Source: Neopestalotiopsis rosae
Taxonomy: Eukaryota; Ascomycota; Sordariomycetes; Amphisphaeriales; Sporocadaceae
Direction: 5' to 3'
NCBI GenBank assembly: GCA_023078685.1
Contig: JALGAS010000006.1
Location: forward strand, 496,001-560,000
Length of the DNA stretch: 64,000 nt
The notes beneath the pieces were generated by a model. That model was not told the origin of the DNA. It worked only from the letters and a program-made list of their open reading frames with translations, and ran no database searches. The translations under genes and the position numbers were made by a program. Positions 23,837 to 34,304 of the stretch are shown here, in pieces. The first letter of the stretch is position 1; each line of letters starts with the position of its first letter.

Positions 23837-24713
23837 GATGGTTCTTCCCTTTCACTGAACAGCGACGAATTGATCCCGAGTGATGGGCTTGAGAGGGAAT
23901 TCTTGCGTGGCTTCACATCGGCGACCACTTTTTTGTTGTGAATGCTGGATTGAAGCTCTTGGCGACTTTGTCTCGCGAGGTTATTATGTCGTCACAATGC
24001 TAATTCTCAAAAAGAACCCGTCCCAAAAAATTTCCCAGGCCCAGAACCCGGCCTAAGCGGCGGCCTCCCCTTTGTGGTTCTGCGCTAAAAGTTTGCTGCT
24101 AAAGCTGGAAGCAACTGCACTGAGCTGCACACTGCAGGTATCCACTAAGACACGGCAGACACAGCAGCAGACCAGACATCTAGAGCCAATCACATAGTCG
24201 ACATGCGATGGAGCAATGTAGTATAACTATTGGTTGCCGAGTGCATAAATGTTCATATCTACAGAGTCTAGATGAAGGTCAATGTGATGCTTCTATACAT
24301 CTCTATTCAGCAGCATGCCGGAACAAGTAACAGTACCAAACTCATGCACTGAAAATATCATGGTTACATTACCTAGTTCCATAGCAGATCTGCATACTAC
24401 ATAGCTGAGTTACCTACTTTAGTATTCGGCGCCCACCATGGTTGCTAAAGTGGAACCCGACAAATCCATTCTTTTTTCATTGATAGTCGTTTGTACTTTG
24501 CAAATCATTCAATGTAGAGTCGCATTTCGTCTTTCCTTTTTCTTGTATATGATGCCGATCAACCAGAGCCAGGTCAGAAACGCCGGGGGAGCAGAGGCAT
24601 GGTACACGGCAGTGTAGTGCTTCGTTCCTCACTGCTGCACTAATGGCTATCCCATCATTATTGCATCGCAGCAACAAAAAGACACACCCTTATTGTCGTC
24701 GTCGTTGGTCAAG
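23837..24713. promoter_or_regulatory. Divergent promoter region between MRS2 and the F-box-like gene
   Basis: 877 bp between two start codons that point away from each other. No gene is seen within it. Confidence 0.6.
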
Positions 24714-25963
24714 ATGGAGTTGACACCCATCAGGATTCCGGGCAAACGCCGCCGCAAAGGCGCGCCGCCCATAGTCTTTGATGTAGCCGGGGCATCTCGT
24801 CGTCATCGTCATCATGGCAAGGATCACAGCAACACCAGAAACAGGAACAGCCAGATGAGTACTAGTAAAGACGAGAGGCAGAAGAAGCGCCAAAGGGTTG
24901 CCAAAAAGCCCAGGGCCTCGTACCTGGAGAGGGAGCTGCCCCTGGAGATTGTGGAGCGCATCTTTTGGATGAGCGAAAACGTAAACTTTGCGCGGTCCGG
25001 CCCCCGCGTTGGACAGCTGCTGTCGAGCCCGTCGACGAGGCGCGAGACGTTTTTGCGCGCCTTTGGTCCGACCTGGGAGGTGTGGTTCGGCGTGGTCAGG
25101 ACCAGCCGCGATCGGGTCGCCAGCTATCACGGGTGGCGGGAGGACTCGGCGCGGTTCGGTGGGAATCCAGAGTTCCAGGTAAGTAGTATCACTGGTCTTT
25201 CCCATGAACCTGTTTCTGGGTTCTCGCTTTCCCCCAAGACTAACGGGATTTCATCTAGTCCGCCCTATTGGAATACTCTTGGGTCGACATATCCTTTATA
25301 CTGAGCTGCATGGACTCCTGGGCACAGAGAAATGCCAGAGACAAATTCTACCAACACCAAAAGCTCTGGGGTCCCCCTCCTTCCGCTTCTTCATCCTTGG
25401 AAGAAGGAGAAGAAGACCAAGATACCAGCACCGGAGGCATCGGCAGCTTCACGTCCGCCAGTCGCTACTTCCAACACGACTACGCCGCCTTTTGCGCGCA
25501 GGCCGAGCGCGGCGATCCCCTCCCGGCGCTCGACGACGACGTCGTGGAGCCCGGCAGCTGGATCGAAGTCCACCGCGACACGCACATCCCCGACGGCCTG
25601 CTGACCGGCGCGCCGGCGTGGGACGAGGCCGCGGTGCAAAAGCTCTTCTGGCTCGTCCGGGCCGGCGCGCGCCTCTCCGCCGACCAGACCTGGGAGACCA
25701 CGCTCGAGGGCTACCACAATGCCGTGAGAGGCAGAAGAAGCGTGAGTAGTGGCGGCGACAGTGTTAATCTGCCCGTCATACGGCTCTTGTTGATTCTGGG
25801 TGGTGACCACTGGCCGTCGCACGTCGCGAGCGCCGAGCTCGAAGAATTGCAGGTCAAGGAACGGGAATTGTGGTCGAGTCAACAGCGCGAAGCCTATGGT
25901 AAATACGCTTGTGTTGCTCGCATGCTGGTCCAGAGATATTCTGCTTCGGCAACGGATGCTTGA
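24714..25963 (+). CDS. Hypothetical protein with an F-box-like segment
   Basis: Two exons, 24714-25178 and 25259-25963, give 389 aa. The 80-nt intron has donor GTAAGT, branch candidate ACTAAC and acceptor TCTAG. Residues 1-70 are strongly basic, with runs such as GKRRRKG and KKRQR, which may be nuclear localisation signals. At about 70-90 comes ELPLEIVERIFWMSE, which resembles the first helix of an F-box (LPxEIxxxIF). This type of start is common in a fungal family of unknown function. The rest includes SWVDISFILSCMDSWAQRN and a region rich in Glu and Asp. The start ATG at 24714 was chosen because the frame upstream opens only at a TTG. If the F-box is real, the partner would be Skp1 in an SCF ligase; no substrate can be inferred. 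GC content rises in exon 2 (25500-25720). Confidence 0.8.
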
Positions 25964-26428
25964 GGCTTGATATTCTGAGATGGACCGGCTAGAGCGTCTT
26001 ATTGCAATCAAAGAAGAGTCCAGCTGAGATGAGGATTGGAAAAGAACCTCACAAGCCCGTTATCCAATATCTGGAGCAGAATTTGCAACTGGGAGTACTT
26101 TGTTGCCCCAATTCAGCTCAAAATACTATTTGATAAAACCAGCAAGAAAGTCTCAAATACAGCAAGCAAAACATGAACCGTAAAGTATGGAGTATTATTA
26201 AAACTGGAGAAGGGTATCTATCGTATGAACATGAGGTGCGCTATGTGTTGTACATGCCAGGTCGTTTTTGGTTTGTCCCGCCGTCCTTTTCCGTCTATTC
26301 GTTTTTGATCCCGCAATTCCCTGCATAAGAATGTCATATCCCGGGACCTCGTATGCAAAGAAAAATGTAATGAAGAAAATACACAGCAGAAAGTAAGATC
26401 TTGTCCCGATTCAACGTGTCGGAGACCA
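25964..26428. other. Convergent 3' region
   Basis: 465 bp between the stop codons of the F-box-like gene and the 1109-aa orphan gene. It should hold both 3' untranslated regions. Nothing else is seen. Confidence 0.6.
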
Positions 26429-29400
26429 TTATTCGACGCGGATAATAACCTTCCAACCCAAAGCTCCAGCTTCTCGAATGGCACAGGCCAAACAACCTCT
26501 GCGACGGCGACTGATAAGCGCATTCCAGCCTCTTTCCGCGCACAGAGCTCGTACAAGAATCTCAAGATCGGATCCGAACTGTCTCCTGCGAGTGGGCAGA
26601 TTCATTTTCGAGTCCGGACTTGGCGGATCGATTCTCGAAACTCTGTTGCCTGCAGGCGCTGTAGTGTTTGGCCTCTCGACCGTCTCTCTAGGCGGCGTAG
26701 GTAGTTGAAGCTGGGTAACGGTAGGCTCTAGACCAAAATGTGACGAGATGGAGCTCATCCGTGACAGACTCGCCATTTCGGGTGAGGGCGGCGGGGCGAC
26801 GCCCGTGATACAGTCAACGACTAGAACTCGAGGTCCCTTTGAATTTGAAGCAGTCACATTGTTAGTAGTGGCCGTCGAGTCAATGCCCAAGAGCTCCTCA
26901 AGTGTTGCTTCGGGTTGGTTGATTAAATCAACGAAGTGGATTGCTTTGTATGTATAAAACTTGTGGAGGGGGTGTCCTTGAATAAGAAGTCAGTATTTGC
27001 GAATCAATGATGCGAGGATGAACTATGAACAGCGCGTACCTGTGATATTGGCTGGCGCGGTAGCCCTAGCATTCCAGTCTTGGTTCTGAAGATCGATTTG
27101 CTGGATTGTGGGGCTAGACGGCGACTTGAAGTATTTCACATAACTCGAGGGCGCACAAGGGTGCGCCGTGACAAAGTAGACGTCTTTTGCCAGAGAAAAT
27201 TCCATTTCCTGCTCGCTGTCGAGGCCGTCGTGTGTCATTGAAAATGCCAAAGATGCTGGGTACGTGGGAATCTCAGAAGTCTCAGTATTCTCAGAAAAGG
27301 GCGTCATATCCTCGAATACCGGAGTCGATTGCATGCTGTCTGCTTGCGCATTCATATCAAGAGACTTGAGACCGATTCTGATGTTGGCTGGAGGTGGCTC
27401 AGCATGGTTGTTCTCGTAAGGCACAATAAAGTCGGCTGGCAGGACGTTTGAGAAATCCGCATCCCCCAAAACATCCGACTCTCGCTCGATGGCAAGTTTG
27501 CCCCAAAGGCGTGCTTTCTTGCCGGTCTTGGCCGTATCCTCTTTAAATTTGTTAGTATAAGCAGTTCTTGACAAGACAAACGTGAGGCCGAGAGATCTTA
27601 CCAGCGACTTCGTCAACATCAATGTTGAGCCAGCCATCCGAAAGGCCCTCGGGGAGTATGTCGGATGAAATCCAGCCCATACATTCGGCCGAGCCTCTGC
27701 CAGCAGCCAAAACCCGCCCGACTATGCACGCAGTGCTCCAAAAGCTCTTTTCACCATATACAAAACCTCCGCAAAGGTTTGCCATCGGACCCAGTCTGGC
27801 CATGGCTTCGTGGTCGTTCTCAAGTAACGTTGACATGAGGAAATGAGAAAGGGCTTCTCCAGGAAGTACCAAACCGGACACAAAAGACTTCGAAAGCCAT
27901 CCAGCGAAATGCAATGCTGCGCCAATCTTGCGTCTTCTCGACGGCTTTCTTTCAATCTCGCCTGATCTTTTGCTGTCTCCAAAATATGAAGAACGCTGGG
28001 TATCACTTGTAGGCAGGGGAGAGTTTATCGGAGTCGCCTGGGCAATGACGGGAGTGTTTATAGACACGCGCGTGAGATACGACTCAATCTCAGGCCATCG
28101 AAGCTTGCGAGCGAATTGTGTCAAGCCAAAAATTTGTCGTTCGATGAAACGGCCCTGAATCGTGTAGTGGTGCTCCACATGACTAAGTGAGCGTCGATGG
28201 TGACTATGGTCAGACTGATGAAAACCATGTAAATGGTCGTGCTTCAAGCTCATTTTGCTCGTCAGAGAAGTCAGCCATCCTTTCGGAGTAGCCGCTCCTG
28301 AAGTTGGCGCATCTGTCTTGTTAATGGTGATATTCTCAAGCCACGTTCTGGCGAGAAGTAATGACCACCGCACCGACAAATTTGCTTCCTTTTCAAACTT
28401 GTGGACTTCTGATGCTCTCAGATTACTGCCGCCAAATTCATCGCCTTCTGTGATTGCATCGAGACGCAATATCAGCTCGCACGCAAGCAATATCTGCAAC
28501 AACAACCAGTATCGCTCCTCGCTTCTGTCCTGATCGTGAAGACCTTCGTTGATCGACGAACCATCTTCCAGCTCATCGTCCATAGGAAAGCCCCAGAGGA
28601 TCTGGCCCAGTCGAATGCGCCATTCCACCCTCGAGAAATCGATCCAAGCATTAGGGGCTGCCAAGACCTTGACTAGTGCGTGTATCTGCACGGGAAGACT
28701 ATAGGGGTCGTTCCTGTCAATAACCTTGGTGGGTGGATACAAAACCTTGGTGAACAAGTCATGATAAAGATCGTGAGCGCTGCACGGTGTGTCTGAGCTG
28801 GTTCCTTGGTACCTTTCTTCGCACCGCAGAAGCTGTTCCATGACAGCGGCCTCCTCCATGTGGCGGAGTCCGTCTTTCGATGTTATAAGCCGCTGGCGTT
28901 GTTGAACAACGACAGGGGACTTATGGCCAATGCTATCAAAGCCATACTGCTCTTCCTGGAGAGCATCGGCAACAGATAGCTCCAAAGCAGCCTGGTAGCC
29001 CATGGTACCCTTTTCAAGGCCCTGCATGCTGAGCATGTTCGGCCGTTCCTGGGCCTTAACCTTGAAATGGGGCCGCTTCCTCCCAGAGGGCGTAGTGGCG
29101 GACAGCGGGTCGCGCTGGATAAGCCGCGGAACGGTGGTAATACTTCCCCATGCATCATTCTCGATCTGGGCGTGATCAGTCAAGTCCCGGATGCGTAGGT
29201 CCTCGTCCCAGGGGAAAGCGACGGACGGATGCGGGGCACCGGTGCCAATGCCCTGAGACCGGGCAAAATACTGGGGCGCCCCCGAAAACAGCTTCTCGAT
29301 CTCGGCATTGGTAAGAGTCGCCATGATGCGTTCCAGCTTCAAGACGGGCTTCTTGGTAATTCCATCGGATGCGTCTACCGATCCAGGGAGAGGCGGAGAC

Positions 29401-30270
29401 GGTAGAGGTTTGTTTGAACCAACAACAGTGGGTCGCTTAGGTGTAGTAGTAGAAGTAGAAGTAGTGGTGGTAGTAGGTGTTGTTCCTGACACGGGTGCCG
29501 TAGAGCTCGACGACTGCTAACGTCCAACGGGCCTGGTTGTCAGTATTGGTATTCGAATTGCTACTAAGTTTTGAGTCCCAATAGAGTAGCTGAAGCACTG
29601 TAGCTAGACCCTCGAAAATCGTTCCAAACCCAAAAGGTGAAAAGAGCAACTACCGAGTAGTCCGAGTATATAACACGTGCGCACCCGCGAGAAAAATATG
29701 AAATGGAGAGTCGCTAACAGCTTCCCAACCCCACTTTGGCAGAAGAGTAAGGAAAATGAATTGAATATGTAATAACAAGGGGAAAAAAACAAAGAAAGCA
29801 TTTGAGTTTTTTCTGCAGCAAATCGTTCGAGATCATCAGACGGCTGGTCCCCTCACTGGAGTTGGAGCAACCAGCTGCATGAGACGAGCCCGCAGATGTC
29901 CGGCAGCTGAATCCCAAACCTAAGAGGAGAAACCGAGGAGCTTGGATGGATCTGAAGTTGCACTCACCGACTTAGTCGCGGCCTTACTCGCGCCTTCGGC
30001 GATTGAAGATGTAGGGGCGGTGTCCGCAGATGGAGACGATGTCGTGTTATTGAGCGGATGCTTCGCCTTGCGAATTAGATCCTTCAGCAAAACGCCCGCA
30101 GATTGTCGATTCGGTGCCTTGTCACGTTTTTTAGCCTCAGTCTGACTGTCTGTTGTTGTTGTCGACGCAGCAGTCGTAGTCGCAGTTGTAGTAGTAGATG
30201 CAGCCCCGTTTCTTGTTGGTCCCGAGATGAACTCTCGGGCTGACCGTTTCCATCCTGAAAGCGACGGCAT
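26429..30270 (-). CDS. Large conserved fungal protein of unknown function
   Basis: Five exons read leftward: 30270-29968, 29919-29857, 29516-27602, 27540-27040 and 26976-26429. They sum to 3330 nt and 1109 aa in one frame, which supports the model. Introns are 48, 340, 61 and 63 nt. Intron 1 has good splice ends but no clear branch site. The N-terminus is MPSLSGWKRSAREFISGP; the 21-codon exon 2 encodes WDSAAGHLRARLMQLVAP. Then comes low-complexity Thr/Pro sequence with KPLPSPPLP, and then ATLTNAEIEKLFSGAPQYFAR, which I take as the start of the conserved core. The C-terminus ends in a basic, Cys-containing stretch (SRRRRGCLACAIREAG) followed by WKVIIRV. I recognise the pattern as an ascomycete family without assigned function; there are no catalytic motifs I can name. 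A shorter product could begin at the ATG at 29324. Confidence 0.78.
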
Positions 30271-32192
30271 ATTTCCGCATCCTCCAAAAAAGCGTCCAAC
30301 CTTGGTATTTGCCTGTTCACCAGCCAGGTCGAGTAATGACGACCCTATGCACCTGCTTCCCCTGACGCCGAAGGTACAGTCCGCCTCAAGGGGCCAAAGT
30401 GAAAATAGAGTTGGGGAAATATCAAAACAGAGCAATGGACAACCATAGGACTGCTGCAATGATACAATGACGGCCAAAACAAGATCCTCTTGCAACGCCA
30501 ACCACCTATCTTGAACCCATTCAAGAAATGGAAGAAATGCTAGGAAATGTTTTCTACAATTTTTCCGAAGAATCAACAATGAACCAATTTCAAATCTACT
30601 GTAGGGGCCAGCAACGTCAATCGAATCGACCGAACCCTTGGAGCGGGATGGTATTCGACAAGCCCACCTAACCTAGCACAATCAATGCAAGCCTATCTTT
30701 GAAAGACAAGAAAAGCAGGTTTGCAATCCCCGCGCCACCCCATCAGCTTGCTATTACCTGCCCAGGTTATACGTGGGTGCATACTTCATCCGCCGGACTA
30801 CGTGTATCGCTCCAGTGATCACCAGTATGATCCAGCTCGCGTCAATACAAAGGCGGCTTACTTGTGCTGCACCACAAGCTCGGCCTGCTGTGGGTGCATT
30901 CCTCGCGTGCATCCCCCTTTTCGTCATCGGTGGAGGATGGTATAGATTCACTGGACCACTCACGAGCGCGCCCATCTGCCAGGTGGCTTGTGGCTCGATG
31001 CGTTTCAGATCATTGGGCTGGCTTGGAAATCGATGTTTCTCTTATAATGCCCTGGTTCAGCTCCTTCCGGCATATCGCCAATAGATTAACCACAGCGTCC
31101 CCCCGGCTGATGTATGGTGAAATGCCGCCATGATTTGAAGCACTGTCAGTCGGAGACTAGCATGGCCAAGGTATATGACCCGGCGCCCAATTCAAGCACG
31201 ACTACAGATTTCCATCCTTAAGTTGCCGTTGGAGATACTTCCCGTTATAACATGCGCAAACTATGTTTTCTGTCTCCCACAACGTCGGGTCTCCCGTGTA
31301 AACTCGCATGCTCAACATTGGGGTGTATTCCAGGTCAAATGGGTTCGTTCCCACTGGGCAAGATGGAGCGACCCAAAGAACAGGTTTTCTCTGGGCTCGG
31401 CTGCATTAGCCGCAGAATACACGATCCCAGCTGTTACTTGGCATTTCTGCAGAAATCGGTGGTGGCATTTGTGATTATACATTCTTGATTCACAACATCT
31501 CGGCTCATCACAGAGAAAGTGGCGTATTCGGAAACTCTGTTTTGCGGCAAAAGACGTTGAAATGTGCAATGTCGGTCCGTACTGTACTCCAGGACTCTAT
31601 TTCAGGCCCCACAATACCATGTACATATCTTACTTTCATCTATGTGCGGACAGTCAAAGTTGTTTTTCTACACCTAGCTCTTCTATACGATGCCGCAACA
31701 CGGTGATGCATTGTTTTGTCCAATTTTATTTTCTTGGCGTTTATCAATTTCGGATACAGCCAACGCGTATATCCTCATGGAAACGACACAGTGAATCGCG
31801 AACATCCACAAACCACTCGTACGAGTTTGCCCATACGCTTGCCTGCCGAACAACAGTCCTTGAAGAAAGAAGAAATTCATCGAGTACGGGATGTCTAGCT
31901 ATTTGCTATTTGAAATGTAGTCATACGATGCTTCCTACATTTCGCCTTCCTGGGTATCATGCCACATACTGCGTAAACTCCCGAAAAACGCCTTGACTCC
32001 CGGCGACGAAGAAGATATCTTAGTAGCTCACCTTTCCCGCCAAAAAGCCCATGCCAGATTCATTATGCCAAAGTCAAGTGCCATGGTAGCCAGTAGGCAA
32101 CACTGGTACAACTGCAACCCACGAGCGATGTTGTCTCTTCGTAGACAAAAGTCGTATCGCTCCTTACATTCTAGAGCCTCTGTAATAACTGA
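30271..32192. other. Intergenic region between the LC7 gene and the 1109-aa orphan gene
   Basis: 1.9 kb holding the promoter of the orphan gene and the 3' end of the dynein light-chain gene, both on the minus strand. An open frame continues upstream of the orphan's ATG to 30579 but lacks family features, and I treat it as leader. A frame at 31562-31996 looks spurious. Confidence 0.55.
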
Positions 32193-32768
32193 TCATGCTG
32201 GCGGTGTATCATGTATGACAACCAATATATACTTGGTCTCGGGTACAACGACGAGCTCCTGCTTTTTTGTCCGCAACCGCAATAGCTTCAGTTCATCCTT
32301 GAATCGCAAACAAGTTAGCATTACCATCGCTTTTGGAAATTCGTATTCGCCAGGAGTCATACCTCTGTATCAATCTCTTGCACAAGGCTGCCGGCTGTGC
32401 TCAAAAACGCCCAAACCATGCTTCCCAACTCCTGTGCTGCCTGTGTCTCATTATCACCGTCGGTAGGGCTCGCAACAGCGTCTGCCGAAAACGAGCCGCC
32501 AGTCGGTGTGGGCAGGGACGTGTCCGTGTTGGTAGACTTTGCCGGTCGGATCGTAGATATCTGCCCGTTGGTCTTGAGGATTGCGCCGCTTGAGCGGTCC
32601 AGCATGAGCCAGCCCTTGACACCGGGTTTCTTGGACAGCCGCTCGAGGGCTTCATCCACGGAGTCGAGACCGTTTGGCGACTAGGTAGGGGACGTTAGCA
32701 ACAAGCACTACCCTAGGCTTTCTTCAGAAAAAAGAAAGATGTGTACCTACAAGTGTCTTTTCTGCCAT
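32193..32768 (-). CDS. Dynein light chain, roadblock/LC7 type
   Basis: Roadblock light chains bind the dynein intermediate chain and help cargo transport along microtubules; related folds regulate small GTPases. Three exons read leftward: 32768-32751 (only 18 nt), 32680-32363 and 32297-32193. They give 146 aa. Introns of 70 and 65 nt have TGCTAAC-type branch sites. The sequence shows LSKKPGVKGWLMLDRSSGAILKT in the N-terminal half and DELKLLRLRTKKQELVVVPE in the last exon, both typical of LC7. Between them is an insertion of about 30 residues rich in Thr, Ser and Pro. The start gives MAEKTL, then intron, then SPNGLDSVDEALERL. IPI1 starts 379 bp away on the other strand. Confidence 0.94.
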
Positions 32769-33147
32769 TTTGGAAAGTTGGGTCGTTCTCGGGGTTTGTT
32801 GGGCAGAGACAACGTGCGCTTGCAGTCTTTTGGGCTGAACAAGGACTTTACCCAGGTGCGTGGTTCCAGCGCATCGCGGGGCACTTTGTTGACTTTCAGG
32901 GGAGCTTGAGCCACATTCCGGGGATCAGCGGCCAATGTTTCCACTGAAAGCTTCCCAGTGGAGTCCCGATGCGGCCGGAGCGCTAAGATAGTCCCCGGGC
33001 ATGTGCTTATCAGCGATAAGGAATTTTTGAGAATCGACTGCCCGCCAGAGGACTCTGCCACTGTACTGGACCGGTGCTCGAACTGGAGTTTCTGCTTGCT
33101 TGGATTTCACGAGACTCGCTCATCTCGCCAGCGATGATCGAGTCAAG
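32769..33147. promoter_or_regulatory. Short divergent promoter of LC7 and IPI1
   Basis: 379 bp separate two ATG codons on opposite strands, so the two genes share this spacer for promoters and leaders. No conserved motif was assigned. Confidence 0.6.
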
Positions 33148-34304
33148 ATGGGGTCCAGCACAAAGAAGAAGAAGGAGAAGCAAAAGGACTTTCAAAAGCC
33201 CAAGTTGAAAGTTGGCAAGACCAAAGCAAAGCCTGCCAACTTTACCGACACAAGTTTCAAGTCCAAGGGTAAGTATATACCACAAGTTGTTACACACTGA
33301 GCCGAAATGGCCTCTGTCATGCCGCAGTCATATTCCCTTCGATCATTCACTGACTATGACCAGCAATCGTTCTACATGAGCAACTCAAGGAAGATGCGCC
33401 CGATGTACTTGAGCGATTCAAGCACCATCTGTCCCTCCTCACCTCGAGGACGGACAGTCAACGTCGCGATGCGCTAGCATACCTCACGGGACAGCTCTCG
33501 ACGACTCCTCCCTTCAACCCTGTCGGCACGCCTAACTTGCTCACAAAGCTGCTTCCCCTGATGACAGACGCCACGGGCTCGGTGCGCAACCAGCTCATCA
33601 AGCTACTACGAGCCATTCCCGCCCCAGAAATCCGATCCGAGGTCGAAAAGATTATGCGGTACATTCGAGGAGCCATGACGCACATATCGCAGGAGATCAA
33701 GGACGATGGACTCAACTATCTAGAGTGGCTTCTAGATGTGGCAGGCGACCAGGTCGTTGAGAGTGCCGGATGCTGGGTCAAGCCTCTGAAGGATTTCACC
33801 TCGATTCTGGGGTGGACCACTTATATCAAGCCAAAGACGACGGGCCCGACGCCCGGAAAGGGAGGCTGGACATCGGCTCCCCGGACGACATTTGGTGCCA
33901 AAAAGTATGGCGCCTCCTACCCGCGGCAGATGAGCGTCGTGGCCAAGTTCCTAGAGTGCGGCTTCAAGCGACCCGAGCCCGTGCCCTGGGACGCGGGCCA
34001 GTGGTTCCGCAACTTTACCCACATGCCCGCGGCGCCGGATCCGTACGGGTACATTGGCCTCTTCACGGCGCCGCGCGACGAGGACGGGCGCATGTACCGC
34101 GACCGCGAGGACCGGCAGGCAGTCTTTTACCGCGACTTTTACGACGCCTTTCGCAAGGGCGTCGAGGAGGCCAAGAAGGAGGGCGGCATGGCCGGGCGCT
34201 CGGCGGCGCAGCTGGACAAGGCGCTCAAGGAGGGTATGGGCGATTACGAGGATACGAAACGGTACGATGAGAACAAGGGGCTCTGGGAGGGCTACCTAAT
34301 GTGA
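33148..34304 (+). CDS. IPI1: Pre-rRNA-processing protein IPI1 (Rix1 complex, TEX10-like)
   Basis: IPI1 is a nucleolar/nuclear member of the Rix1 complex (Rix1-Ipi1-Ipi3), needed for ITS2 processing and late 60S maturation. Two exons, 33148-33268 and 33364-34304, give 353 aa. The intron is 95 nt (GTAAGT to CCAG). Residues 1-40 are Lys-rich (GSSTKKKKEKQKDFQKPK), as in IPI1 orthologues. The core holds a helical repeat-like region including LLPLMTDATGSVRNQLIKLLR and HISQEIKDDGLNYLEWLLDVA, which are characteristic. The last third is GC-rich (33990-34260) and charged. The start is the first ATG that keeps the Lys-rich head; an open frame extends upstream to 33100 without an ATG. Confidence 0.95.

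Noticed and set aside
23114..23941. 275-codon plus-strand frame opposite MRS2
   Set aside because: It is a shadow of MRS2 exon 1, which has family motifs and proper splice sites on the other strand.
31562..31996. 144-codon frame downstream of the LC7 gene
   Set aside because: Cys/His/Ser-rich random-looking translation with no motif.
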